The position numbers and the translations under genes are program-made. The notes under the pieces are model-generated. The model was not told the origin of the DNA. It made no database searches and saw nothing but the letters and a program-made list of their open reading frames with translations. Below are positions 20,319 through 31,996 of a stretch of 64,000 bases of DNA, piece after piece. Every line of letters begins with the position of its first letter. The first letter of the stretch is position 1. Origin of the DNA: Auriscalpium vulgare (Eukaryota > Basidiomycota > Agaricomycetes > Russulales > Auriscalpiaceae); contig JAHBBC010000019.1 of the NCBI GenBank assembly GCA_019915015.1, forward strand, positions 372,001 to 436,000. Reading direction: 5' to 3'.

Positions 20319-22789
20319 CTACCACGTAGTTGAGAAAATAAACAACATGCACGCTCCACTCCACCACCACACAGAAGAGAGCTGGGGATCTGCCAACGAG
20401 CTGGAAAAGTCGAAGCGTGAGATGGGTGAGCGGGGACAACCATGTGCACACAGACAGACCTGCCGCCAGACACCGACGCGGTCGTGTTGCCCTGGCCTGG
20501 CGCTGTCGCGTTCGCGTTCGCGGGTGCGGCCCCGGTCGAATTGCGGATGAGGCTCGCCGCGCGCTCTGCGATGATATACGTCGGCGCCTGCGTGTGCGCA
20601 GCCGGGATGAACGGCTGCCAGCCAATCAGACAGCGCTTCCTAGGCACGTAAAACATAAAATAAATACGCACGAAGATGCTCGCATCGACGACACGCAGCC
20701 CTACAGTGCCCTTCACGGTGAGATCGGGGTTGACGACACCGTTGGTGGCGTTGAATGGCGCCATCGCTGCCGTCCCCGCCGGGTGGAACACGGTGATCGT
20801 GAAGTTGCGCACATAGTCTTCAATCTCGGCGTCCGTGTGTGCGCTGCCAAACGGCCCATACTCGCTCACGATGTAGCCTTTCCACACGGGCGCGGAGACG
20901 AAGCGCCGCGCGGCCTTGACGGCCTCGCGCATGATGGCAATGTCGACGGGCGCAGAGAAGAAGTTGGGGTCGACGATGGGATTGGCGAAAGGGTCAGAGG
21001 AGGCGAGGGTAACTGCGCCCCCTGCGATCAGGGTGCCTCAGCGTAAGATGAGAGATGAACCTGGACGGGATTGCTCACGTGATTTAGGGCTGACGACGAC
21101 TGTTACGAGAGTGAAGAAACGACCGGAGCTTGGAAATGCTTGCCGCGTCGCCGCGAAGCCGTCCTATTACTTTGCTTAGTATTGAAATTTTAGGCGACAG
21201 AGACTCGCACGTACCGCGACGACAAACTCAAAATGGGGCGACGTTGGGCCTGCGCTGGGATCGCCGCCAGCAAAAATGCTCGAATTATCCGGCACGCGGA
21301 ACCAGCCTATTTGCGCGCTCGGAGGCAGCGTGAGCAGACCTGTTCGGTTTGTCTGCCATTGGGCAAGCTCTTCGGAGGCGACAGTGTTGTTGCGCCTGAC
21401 GTCGTCAGTCGTAATATTGGATGTGTGGACGTTGAAGATGTTGCCGAGAAGAGGGTGGTCTTGCATATTCTGGCCGACATCAGGCAGGTTCACGATGGGC
21501 CGGATTCCCGTTTGATTGAGATGCGTCGAATTTCCTATGCCGGACAACAGCAGGAGCTGCGGGGTAGCGACCGCACCGGCTGACAAGATGACTTCTCGGG
21601 TGGCGTTGATCGTGAATACAGTGCCTGGGGTGACCTGAGTTCCGCGGGTAGTCCACATATATGCGTGATAACTTACCGTTCGCCGAGGCGGCAAATTGCA
21701 CTCCTCTGAAGACAGGGACGCCGTCATCTGAACCCGTTTGCAAAACTCGCAGCACTTGAGAATTAACCAGAACATCGAGCGTTAGGTTACTCGACAAAGC
21801 CGGTAGGATGTATGCTGTGGCGGAGCTGTCCCGCGTCCCATTTTTGATCGTACTCTGGCCGTATCCTGGCAAACACGTATCTTCCAAAGATGCTTTACAG
21901 CATATATCAGGACGACCCACCGATCCCGATGGGATTTCCAGAATTCATATCTTCAACGAAGGGAAACTCTTTGAGCTGCTGCGTGGTCCCGATGACAAAG
22001 CGGTCGGTCGGAAGGTCCATGGGCATGCTGATGGTGAGGGGACCGCTCGTGCCATGCACGGAGGGGTCGACTTGACCGGAGATGTTGTGTCCGTCGACGG
22101 CGCCTGGCGCCAGTGTCTCGATCTAGCGGCACGGTGAGGCGAAAAACCTGGATAAATTGCGGATGACGCACCGACTTCATGAAGGGTGTGAGAGCGTCCC
22201 ATGCCCAGCCCGCGTCCCCTGAAACCCTGGCGAGGCGGTTGTAGTCATCACGCGAGCCACGAGTCCACGCCAAATAGTCTGTGTATCGTTAAGGTAAGCG
22301 CCGCATTGCAAGAGCCGCCAAATACTCACTGATTGATGACGACCCTCCGAGCAGACGTCCGCGCGGGTAGCCCAAAACTCTATCGTCAAGCCCGCGCTGT
22401 GGTGTTGTCGTGTAGTTCCAGTCATACGCCGTATCCGGGCTCAGGCTTGTGCACAGAAGCGGGATCTCGACCGGCAGGATGTCTTCATTGCTGATGGGCA
22501 GTCAGACTATGTGTGAGAGTGGTAGAAGAGAAGCCAACCTAGGGCCAGCTTCAATCAAGAGCGTGCGCGTGCTGGGATCCTCAGACAGACGGCGTGCTAC
22601 GACGCCGCCACCCACACCAGCTGATGATAGAAAGATGGTCAGACACCGCAAGAGAAGACGAGAAGAAGATTTGCCTCCTACGACGATGTAATCGTACGGA
22701 ATTTGGGGCAGATCAGCTGGGTGGGTGTAGAGGGCGGCGGTGACCACAAGCGGGAAAGAGACGATGGATAGGTGAATGGCAGAGAGCAT
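20319..22789 (-). CDS. Secreted GMC oxidoreductase (aryl-alcohol oxidase type), copy 2
   Basis: Start ATG at 22789. The N-terminus [20 protein letters not shown] is a signal peptide, so the enzyme probably enters the secretory pathway. FAD binding: YDYIVVGG, an intron, [21 protein letters not shown] signatures: [12 protein letters not shown], and [20 protein letters not shown] followed by GNSTHLN. Active site: [14 protein letters not shown] (first His), then DASIF spliced to [20 protein letters not shown] (second His), as in aryl-alcohol oxidases. Several NxS/T sites (NSTG, NATAP, NNTV) fit glycosylation. The C-terminus is uncertain: a GTCTGT...TTTCCAG intron would end it at 20319, while read-through ends at 20228. 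It is convergent with the reductase gene (stop 20199), so transcript tails may overlap. It is clearly different from copy 1, which lacks a signal peptide. Confidence 0.87.
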
Positions 22790-24084
22790 GATTGCGCCTT
22801 GACGCGGTGAGCTGCGAAGAATGGCGCATAAGAACTTGATGGATGGTACGGAGTGGGTGTGTGGGCCACAGCGCAGCCGTCGACGGCAGGAGAGCGCCGC
22901 GCTTCGCTGCCAGTGTCCACGTCAGACGCAGACGCCCAGGCTGGCGCTGAGAGCTTGGAAACTGGACATCAGAGCCCCGGATACCCACTCCAATCGCGCC
23001 CAAGCCACCGGGCACCTGTCTCCGCAAATGGCGGAAACGCAGCCAGCGCACTCGGGGTACAAGAATGCAATACTCTTCGGCGACGTTATTGCTCGTTCTT
23101 GAGCACTTTTGTCTTCTTTGGTCCTTCGGTGTGTCCACCCTTGTTGAGTGCACAGTGACACACACCCGAACGGCGGCGCTCACCCCTCATTGGTGCATCT
23201 CGTCAAGAGCGCTCGGATGAAGAAGGAAGTGGGGCCTGCTGGGGTCCCAGCGCAGCCACGCATGGACCGTAAAGAGTAAGTAGTACCCCACTATGTAAGC
23301 AGCATAGGCTATACGTTCACGCCGCGCACAGAAGTTCGCCACGGCGGCCGCATCTCTCTCCTCGGACGCTGTGCCATCTTGCAGCATATAGCGTTCCGCT
23401 TCCCATGCATGATCCATCTCTAACGTTCATCGTCTCTTCTTTGATATCGCCCATTCGGCTGTGCGGCCGCCGCGCTCAGGCGGTCGTTTTCGAGAAGTGT
23501 GGGGAACACAGGGGCTGCGAGTGCGCGCTCCAGTAGAAGCTGCCGTCGTGGCCGCGGGTGCGGCGCAATGCCTGTCCGGCGCTTATGGTCTAGCATTCGA
23601 CATAGCAGGCGGACTGGACTGTCTTTGATCTTCTCTCGAGTCTGCTGCTTTCTGCTGCGTATCGGCGATATGGCCTCTAGCACTCAAATTGGACCAAGTA
23701 CTAAGTACCCAACCCCACCATTCTGATCAGCTCACCCAGCCTCCACTCCGGAATCAGCATATGACAGTCGCCTGAAGTACCGTAGACTGTTCTGATCCTT
23801 ACCTCCCCACGAGGACGTCTTCCCTACCATCATCTCCGTATATTTCAGACCCCAATCGTGGAACCATGATCTAGACTAGGTCAGTAGAGTTTGTGGCGAA
23901 ACTCCTTCCAGGACCGGCGGCATTGACGGCGCTTCAACATGGTTCACACACGCTCTAGCTGCTGTTGCTCTCCGCCGAATTCTCCGCTGTTTTTGCACGC
24001 GAGTTGAGGTGACCGGATCACTGATGCTCTGTTGCTCGCCAGTATAAAGTCCACGACGCAAGTTGTCTATCTGCACGCGTCAAC
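22790..24084. other. Intergenic, no confident gene
   Basis: The only candidate is a 76-codon minus-strand frame at 23187-23417 (MDHAWEAERYMLQDG...) with one hydrophobic stretch, IAYAAYIVGYYLLFTVHAWL. It has no family match that I know and an in-frame stop just upstream. It could be a small membrane protein, an exon, or chance. Confidence 0.35.
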
Positions 24085-25724
24085 ATGTATGCCCCCGGTG
24101 TCCCCCCCAACGTTGCCGAGCTGTGAGTTTTTTCTCGCCTCGAGCACTGCGGTTAGGCTTACGAGGACTGCCTTAGCACCGTACCGCAGGTAAGATGTGC
24201 AGGATATAGCCTGGGGTGGCGTATCGTACTCACGCTTCGCTCCATTCACAGTTATTCGGCTTCCTGTTCAATTGGGGCCTATTTGGAGTTCTTACGACCC
24301 AAGTCTGTGAGTACCCTATGATCCTGTCCTCTCGTTGGAATGTCCAGAGATGACACGTATTTGTAGACTACTACTACTTGCACTTCCCCTTGGACAATCG
24401 CCGTCTGAAGGCTTTCGTTTACGGTCTGTATGTCTGGGAGACAGTGCAGACCTGCCTCATAACCCATGACGCCTTTGCGATCCACGGAAAGGGCTGGGGC
24501 GACCTGGAGAAACTCCAAGATGCGGAAACGTTGTGGTTCAACTCGCCGATCATGAGCGGGACGAGTAAGTGCCCTGCGCTGTTTTCTTATCTCTTAATTC
24601 TGACGACATGTCCAGTCAGTGCTGCCGTTCAGTGCTTCTTTGCGTTCAGAATCTACGCTCTGAGCAGGTCGAAAGTTCTCGGCGGCGCCATCGCGCTGGT
24701 CGGTCACAGTTTTATTCCTGCTAATGCTGTGCACTCACACTACCATCGCAGGTTGCTCTGGTGGCTGGACTCAGCGGAGTCATCAACGGAATTCTCGTAA
24801 AGGTGTTACTATCAGACGACGCAGATCTCCAAGTCAAGACGTATCCGATCACGCTCGTAAGACCAGTCTCCCCGAGACAGCGTGTTCACGTCTAACAGCG
24901 AGGTCGCCCGCATAGGTGTGGCTCGTTGGAAATGCAGCTTGTGACATAATGATATGCATGTGCATGCTCTACTGGGTGAGTAACTCGTGCGCATACCGCG
25001 CCGTCCGAGAGGGGCTCACTTCCACTCCGACAGTATACTCGCGCGCGCAGCCGCTCGCTCTTCCGCGAAACTAACGACATCCTCACGCGAGTGCTCCGGC
25101 TCAGCATCGCCACAGGGCTACTGACAGGTGCGTCCGCCCCATCCCCAGCCTTTGTGTGGAATCGGTCCTCAGTCCCTCTCAGCGGCGATCGCTGCCATTG
25201 ACATGGTCTTGTTCCTGAAATACAAGCACAACAACTTCCACATGTGCCCGGCACTCGTGCTCGGAAAATGTGCGTCCCGCGCTGGTTCCAAGCCACGCCG
25301 CACCGATACTGATCGCGCGCGTCCTCAGTATACTCCAACAGCCTACTTGTCCTGCTCAACAACCGCTATCGCGTGTTAACGAACTTCAACACATCGTATG
25401 TGTTCGATACGGACATGGACGCCACGGGCTGGAGCCCGAAGAAGCTCGTGACCAGCCGTAGCACGGACATCACGACCGTCAATGGAGGCCTGTCGCCGCA
25501 TGCGCTTGCCGTGAACATCGACGTGCAGAGGGAGGGGGGAACGGCCGCGATCAACATGGTGGACTTCAATGTAAGTGTTGTTCGTTGGACGTCGTTGGCT
25601 TCACCTAATGGCTGGGCTGAAAATGTGCGTGTGTTTCTAGAAACCAATGTCAGACCCCGAAGGATCGATTTCAGGTGGGAATACGTCGGGGGACTTCAAA
25701 CCGGGTCCCTTCCACATGGAGTGA
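24085..25724 (+). CDS. DUF6534 seven-helix membrane protein (first of the window)
   Basis: Starts MYAPGVPPNVAEL. Spliced hydrophobic segments follow: LFGFLFNWGLFGVLTTQVYY, YYLHFPLDNRRLKAFVYGLY, a helix ending ISAAVQCFFAFRIYALSRSK, then VALVAGLSGVINGILVKVLL and VWLVGNAACDIMICMCMLYW. The domain core is typical of DUF6534: FRETNDILTRVLRLSIATGL, then IAAIDMVLFLKYK and LYSNSLLVLLNNR. The tail is polar and ends GPFHME, TGA at 25722. These fungal proteins are predicted to have seven helices; their function is unknown and receptor-like roles are only suggested by topology. Introns are clean and the gene appears intact. Confidence 0.82.
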
Positions 25725-26310
25725 TGAATTTACGGCCTTCTTGGGCGTATTTATGTCTGTATCGCAAACTATGCTGGCTTTATTAGTAGTCCCAGTCGTG
25801 ATTCGTGCCATCGCACGGGGTCGTCTGTAGGTGTGTTTTATTGAGCAATAATGGGACGCGCCTGTACAAGCCTTGTGGCCACTTCCGCTGCCTATCGAGA
25901 GACGGTGGCACCATGCGCAATTCATGCCGGAACTCTCCACGAAAGAGTAAGACCAGAGAAACCGCGACTGCAACACGATCAGCAGAAATACAGCATAGAG
26001 CAGTAATAGTAAGCAATGTAGTACCTATGAATGTCGACATGTCCGAATCTGCTGCATCATGACAGACCTCCATGCGCCACGCCATGGGGAAACAGGAGGG
26101 TGCAGGGGGTGCGGGAGTGGCGTTGACGCGATGGCATCGTCGCATCCTTCGAGAAGTCTGCCCCAGTCAACCAGGTGACGGATTTATCTCGGGCTTCTCG
26201 GCACACCGTGTATAGTTGATGCAGATGATAGACGCTGCTATGGTCGCGTGGTACTCACATTGTATGTATGTAAGGCAGCGTGACAATCGCTGTGCTAGTG
26301 CAACGCCGCC
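25725..26310. other. Intergenic, no gene recognised
   Basis: About 590 bp between the DUF6534 gene and the methyltransferase, both on the plus strand. Frames on either strand show no motif or splice continuity. Confidence 0.5.
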
Positions 26311-27460
26311 ATGGCCCCCGAAATAATGGACGCCGCCGCTCACACATCTGTGCCACTCAATGCCGACCTCTATGCCCTGTCCGACGCCGAATTGAAGTTT
26401 TTCCAAGAGGCCACCGGTATTCGCGACGCCGATCTCCTGAAGACCCACATATTGTCTGTGTGGCGAGATGCGTTCAGGGTGCGTGTCCGCGTCGTCGGAG
26501 TGTCTCGCGGTCCGTGCACCGACCACGCCACGAAGGTCTATCCGTTTCCATGTATACGGATCTTTGCGTTCACAGTGTGCGTCCTCGTTTTTCGTCTTGT
26601 ATGCACCTAGTGATGAGTAATTAATGAGCGTGCAAAGGCTGAGGATGGCCAGCCATCCTGCGTACCCGTCCGTCCTGAAACAAGGCAGAGACGAGGAGAG
26701 CACCGGGCGTCTGCTGGACCTGGGCTGCTGTCGTGAGTCCTCAGACATTCGTAGTGGGCATGTGTGCAGTGGCTCACCTTTGGGGGCGGCCGCCAGTTGG
26801 AACAGACCTGCGCAAGGCGGTGCTCGACGGATTTCCACCGGGGAGAATGGTCGCCTTCGATCTGCATGCAGGTGCGCCTCCAAGGCAGTCACACCGAAGC
26901 TAGTGCGACGTCTTGATATACGCCGTGCAGATTTCTGGACCTTAGGTTGGTGTAAGGACCCCGGAAGAGCAGCTAAAGCTTACCTTCATTTGCAATCAGG
27001 GAGACGCCTGTTTTGCATCGACGGGCCTCAAGACCCAGTGCGCTTCATAGCGGGCGACATCCTCCAAGCCGCACAGCCCTTGTTAGAGCTCTACGGCGCA
27101 TGCAGCACGATCCACGCCGGGAACTTCTTCCACACGTTCGACGCGGACGACCAGCGCCGCCTAGCACACATCATCTCGCGCCTCATGCAGGCGCGGCGCG
27201 GCGCGATGGTGCTGGGGTGTCACCTGGGAAAGCCACGCGCGGGGCCGCGCGCCATACCGCTCGGAGGCTTGCAGTTTCTGCATTCGCCGGAGTCGTGGAG
27301 GGAGTTGTGGTGCGGGCCGGGAGGGCCGTTTGACGAGACTGAGGTCGTTGTGAGCGCCGTGTTGCAGCAGCCGGGTCTGAAGGACGCGATGCCCCAGTCG
27401 GTGGAGATGGGGAGCGAAGAGAGGGCGTCTATGATGACATGGAGTGTTCTGATTCGATAA
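26311..27460 (+). CDS. SAM-dependent methyltransferase (fungal secondary-metabolism type)
   Basis: Starts MAPEIMDAAAHTSVPLNADL. Joined exons read VYPFPCIRIFAFT, then VLRMASHPAYPSVL, then the SAM-binding motif LLDLGCC spliced to LGTDLRKAVLDGFPPGRMVA and FDLHA. The acidic residue after the second strand fits SAM ribose binding. The small exon DFWTL and the following GRRLFCIDGPQDPVRFIAGD place the third motif. The last exon (from about 27000) reads HAGNFFHTFDADDQRRLAHI, ends MMTWSVLIR and stops at 27458. The arrangement is that of Agaricomycete methyltransferases often found near terpene or polyketide genes. Five or so introns keep phase, including one with a donor at about 26577. It lies in the same ~15-kb stretch as the reductase and oxidases and could methylate their product (inference). 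Confidence 0.82.
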
Positions 27461-29212
27461 ATCGACTATGTAAATGTCCGATGAATAGACATACGCACAT
27501 GCAGAGCTGGAGTGAAGTGTTGCTTTGCTCGGGGTGATGGTAGTGGCCAGCTGCATTGTAGACAAACCCACCGTAGACAATGCGAGAGTGCAGGGCGCCA
27601 CAGAGCCCTCATCCAGATCGACATGCACCGGAGTCGTGACTTCAACAGTTCTACTTGAAGCTCTGATGATTATATTACGCTTTACCTTCGCCACGTTCGT
27701 GCGACTTCGCCGGCATAGGCTTGTCCTCGTTTGATTGAGATCGTCGGCGCCATCCCTTCCTGCACGACACCATCCCAAAGAGCGTGCGGGTCCGTTGATA
27801 TGTAGCGGTAGGCGGGAGCAGGGCGGGCGGCCGCACCGTAATCCCGCGGGCCAAAACAGGAGTCCGCTAGTGCTTGCGTGGTCGGAAGTCCACCCAGGCC
27901 TTGCCCAGGCCCGGACTTGAATGTTCCCTGTGCCAGAGCAGGCAGCTTGTTGGACGGTTTGGAGTAGGATGGTGACACCGTTACAGTACGAATGCGATAG
28001 AGCTGCCGCTAGAATGCGCACCAGATGTGTGGTGCCAGGAGGCTTAGACTTGGGAATTCTAGACTGGACAGGTCGCAGACTCGGATCGCTGCGCACTGCG
28101 CAGAACTGAAGAAGGGGAGGCGGCACGGGAGCCGGCCCTGCCGGCCGGGCCATCAATCTTAGCGCCGGCCGCCGGGCGGCGAAGTATGACTAGCAAAAGC
28201 CCCAGAATCTTATATTACATTATATGAGGTTATATTACTTCCCTTCAAATAGCGACGACTCCATTCTGGAAAAAGGACCAGCTCAACAGGTCCCAGTACT
28301 ACACATGAGTTATACAGACAGTATGATGTGTGTTTGTGAAAGAGATCGGGTGCATATACCCTGCTCAGACAGCAGTAATGGCCGCGCCCGAATATCTTAT
28401 CTAGCCTTATCTGAATGGCAATATCAGTATAACTCAATATAAACACCATAATATTTCGTCACTTTTGCTGATTAGTATCCGCCGTCGCTGTTCTACGCAA
28501 CGTTATCATGAACCAGCTGGCCCGCGTGCCACCCGCCTCAAGTATGCGAACCCAACATATCTCCAGTGGAGACCCACGGCTAGACCTCAACGCAACGACC
28601 TAGTGATGATGGCGCATCTTCAACGTGCTCCTGTTCTTTCGGATTTTTTTCTCACGCAATATTGGTCTCAGCCCTCCAGCTCAGTGATGGTCAGGATAGG
28701 CCGGAGGAAGGTGGCAGTCTCGAAGACGTCTTGCGTGTCTCGGTACTGCGGGTACGTGCCAGTCTCAGCCTCCAGGCGATCATACGCTGGTCGTACGTAT
28801 CTCTGATGCTCAACTGACGCTCTTACAACCTCCTCGTGCTTTTGTGTAGGCAACGGCGTCTTGCAGATAATTGGGGAGCACCCTCTAGCTAATCCCTTTG
28901 TCGATTACTTGTGCAGCCTCGGACATGCCGAGATTCGATTGCTCGACTACATGTCTCCGCCGAAGTGCGCGATCACTCTCAGACGCAGCGTCCATACAGA
29001 ATAGGCCTAAATGTGTGGCATTCTCCCTTTCCAAACATCCCACTTGCACCGATTGACTGCGATGTGATCTGCGCCCAGCATGACTAGCCATGGGACTGGC
29101 TGCGCGGCGCCAGAGCGCAGGCGGACAGCTATAAGTCTGGCCCTCATGACGCAGCTCCGTTATCCCTTTATCCCTGACCTGGACGAATCAACGACGGAGC
29201 CGTCCGCACACG
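27461..29212. other. Long intergenic region with one unassigned minus-strand frame
   Basis: At 27682-27978 on the minus strand a 98-codon frame begins MSPSYSKPSNKLPALAQGTF and contains DPHALWDGVVQEGMAPTISI. Its composition looks protein-like but I cannot place it. At 28130-28180 is a very GC-rich stretch with self-complementary GGCCC/GGGCC and GCCGGC blocks, followed at once by AT-rich DNA (28200-28260). At 28668-28853 (minus) a short frame, MPTQKHEEVVRASVEHQRYV..., could be an exon. Nothing here is a confident gene. Confidence 0.4.
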
Positions 29213-30690
29213 ATGCCTATCGTCCACATTGACCAGCTCTTGAACGCACAGATCGACTGTCTCGTTGTTGGCGGCGGAACGAGCGACCTCGTCGTCGCCT
29301 CTCGGTGATAATGCACCCTTCCCCTCGACGTCGCTATGGTGTTTGACATGTCTCTCCAGGCTCAGCGAAGATCCCGACGTCACTGTGGCGGTCATTGAGG
29401 CCGGGTCCTATCTCAAAAATGTGGAAGAAGTCGATGTCCCAGGTGCGCATGCGGCATGATACCATCTGTGCCTCCCCGTTTACTGACAATTTACCGCATC
29501 ACAGGCCTTGCCTACAAAGCATTCAACAAAACGTTGTTCGATTGGGTCTTTTTGAGCACTCTGAAAGTGCACGCCAATACCGAGTCGTTCATCTACCTCG
29601 TGGCAAAGGCTTGGGCGGCTCCTCCTTGGCATACATGTTTTCGGGCTCATTCATCATCCAGGCCCCATCGTGAAGTCGTACTCTCCATGGTACAGCCCTC
29701 TGCAGGAACCGGTGATCCATGCCCTGACGACCTTGGGAGTGCCGATCAATTTCGACCTGTTGCGCACCTGTATTCCTGAGGGTATCCCTGCCTCACGCTG
29801 ACTGAACTTCAGGCCAACGGCAACAACGTGGGAACTAACACGGGTCTCTCCGTCCAATGCAACGCGATCGTACTCAGCCTCTGCATATTACGAACCATTT
29901 TCATCTCGTCCGAACCCCCTTGTATTGACGAAGTGTGTCGAAGGTGAGCTCAGTGCCAACACAATGACATGGCCGAGGGCTAAAGGGTCGTAGGTTGCTC
30001 TTGCTCAAGACGATGACGGGCTGCAGCGCGCCATTGGCGCTGACTTGATCATCGATGGAAAGCCATTTCAGCTGCGCGGTGTGCGCAAGGAGGTCATCCT
30101 CTCCGCTGGTAAGGCACACCCGCCATGCCACGTGTTCTGCGTTGACGCCAAGCCATCGCAGACACTTTCCAGACCCCTCCCATTCTAGAGCTATCTGGGA
30201 TAGGGAACCCAGCGCTCCTCAAATAACACAACATACCCGTTCTCGTTGACTTGCCAGGCCCGGGAGAATCTTCGTAAGGACATATCCTGTCCCTAACACA
30301 CCGCGCTGACGTGCCTCTCAGAGGATCACACGTTGACCTTCCTCGTCATGGAAACAGACTCTACGCTCAAGGGGCTGGACAATCTGCACGATCCAGCATT
30401 CATTACAGGCACAGCGGGAGCTCTAGTAAGTCTGTCGTTTCTTGCCTGGTTTGCACTTCAATGCTGACACTGCTCTGCCCCTATCCCAGCAAAGAGCAGA
30501 AGGGCATATTGGCCTCCATCGCTTGTCAGACTCTCTCATACGTCCCGGCATCTGCTGTCACAGACCAAGGAACAATCCGGCGTTGGCCTGAAGAGGCAAA
30601 GAAGAACCAGAGCCTGCCCAGATCGCTGGAGAAACAATATGACATCATGCGACCTTGGCTCGCGAATAGTCAGAAGGCACAACTTGAGTA
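29213..30690 (+). pseudogene. Decayed GMC oxidoreductase, paralogue of copy 1
   Basis: The start MPIVHIDQLLNAQIDCLVVG mirrors copy 1, but the FAD glycine motif reads GGGTSDLVVASR, with the third Gly changed to Asp. Later pieces still match exon by exon: LSEDPDVTVAVIEAGSYLKN, WYSPLQEPVIHALTTLGVPI and ELRGVRKEV-like [14 protein letters not shown] one-base deletion after VHAN (about 29578-29605) throws RGKGLGGSS out of frame. A second frame change lies near 29850, before ATRSYSASAYYEP. A TAA at 30224-30226 replaces a lysine codon of copy 1 in GNPALLK. Similarity stops at an exon border (KAQLE, GTAAGC, about 30688), so the whole C-terminal third, with both active-site histidines, is missing. It is on the opposite strand to copy 1, so it is a dispersed inverted duplicate. 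Confidence 0.9.
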
Positions 30691-30941
30691 AGCCTCTGCC
30701 CATTTCTTCGCCTTGTTCGTTGAGCGAGAGAGCCCTTGCGGTTGTCTTAGTCGGTTGTCGGTTGTCTCGGGCCGCTTGGGCGAGAACGAGTCGGCATGGG
30801 AAGGAGTCTGGGAGACCACCACGTCGAGCGTTACCCGACTTGCTCCCAGTGCGACTCTCCTGTGTCGCAGCGGAAACACATTCACTGAGGCGGAAGGAAT
30901 GCGCATGGCGTCATGGAACAAGCGTGAGCTGGGGCAAATAA

Positions 30942-31996
30942 ATGCACGACGGCATTATTCGCCAACTCATAATGGCATTCGTTCAGAGTAAGCTTCGCAG
31001 TGCTTTCTACGTGCATCGCTAAACGCGCACTTCAGCTATTAAGGGCAACGCCCTCGTCCGAGACACATGGCTATCGGAGCTCGGCCGCCTCCGCATGGAC
31101 GACAAAGACTACCTCGACATGGAGTCGTCCAATCTCGTCCCAAGCAACGCTGAAGACGTCTGGAATTGGGCAGTGGTAGACCTATACCTCTTCCCAAAGA
31201 CTCGTCAGACCCCGCAGACCCGTCGCGCAGGTGGAGGATTGTCCACAACCCCGAGTCGGCCCCTGTCGCGATGCGTGCTTGCGCCGTCACCCTTCGTATT
31301 CAGGGCATCCTCGGCAGGCACAATTTTAATGTATTGGGGAATTGGGATGGGTGTGTGTCTCTCCCTGTTGGTCCGGACGATGGACTAAAAAACGAGTAGA
31401 ACTCAGGATGGCGCTTGCAGAGCAGTGAACACGCTCGTCATCAACCCAGGCAACTTCGTACCGGCCTTCAAGGCTCAGCGCCAGGCTATTGAAAACATCC
31501 GGCGCCTCGTTCCGCAGGGAACGGGAAATGGACCACGATGGCGCCAGGTCGAAGAAGACGCTATATATTTCCGACGTAGCGTCTTCAAGAAGGTGAGAAT
31601 ATATTCTCCATGCGACTAGGCGGACATATACTAATAGCAGGTATCCCCGGGAGTGACACGCAGCGTCTTGACTGATGCCGACGATGCCCTCGGAGCTGCA
31701 CGCAAGATCGACGGCCGCTGGCGCGTGGTCGAGAAGATGACGTTTGGTAGTCGCCTTGCCTCGTGAAGGTCAAGACTTGCCAGCCACAGGAGTTCGCCGA
31801 AGGAGACCTGGTCGATATCACCGCTGATATTGACATTGCTACTGTTAAAGACAGATATGGAGAGACAACTCACACGATGCACTGCGTGCCCACCGTCGTT
31901 ATACAGCTCTGTCCGGTGGATGAATTCACCAAGGTAAGTTTGTCTATCATGACGACATTACAACAGAAATTCTCACAAGCTCATGGAGACAAGTAG
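30942..31996 (+). CDS. Unrecognised multi-exon gene
   Basis: No family recognised. The likely start MHDGIIRQLIMAFVQ is spliced (GTAAGC...TTCAG) to TIKGNALVRDTWLSELGRLR and MDDKDYLDMESSNLVPSNAE. The next segment, RWRIVHNPESAPVAMRACAV, is in another frame and I could not find a convincing intron to join it. Later exons read RAVNTLVINPGNFVPAFKAQ, VSPGVTRSVLTDADDALGAA and VKTCQPQEFAEGDLVDITAD, ending AHGDK, TAG at 31994. The gene follows directly after the truncated GMC pseudogene, and its 5' end may have replaced the missing GMC 3' end. It could be a real accessory gene or a decaying one. Confidence 0.45.

Noticed and set aside
20417..21046. 209-codon plus-strand frame
   Set aside because: Antisense to GMC copy 2, which has catalytic motifs on the minus strand.
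27161..28156. 331-codon minus-strand frame
   Set aside because: Its first-listed half has random-looking composition and the rest is antisense to the last methyltransferase exon, whose sense frame carries recognisable family sequence.
31927..31970. 33-bp intron (GTAAGT...CAG) in the unknown gene at 30942-31996
   Set aside because: It is shorter than believable basidiomycete introns and a multiple of three; reading through gives the same stop.
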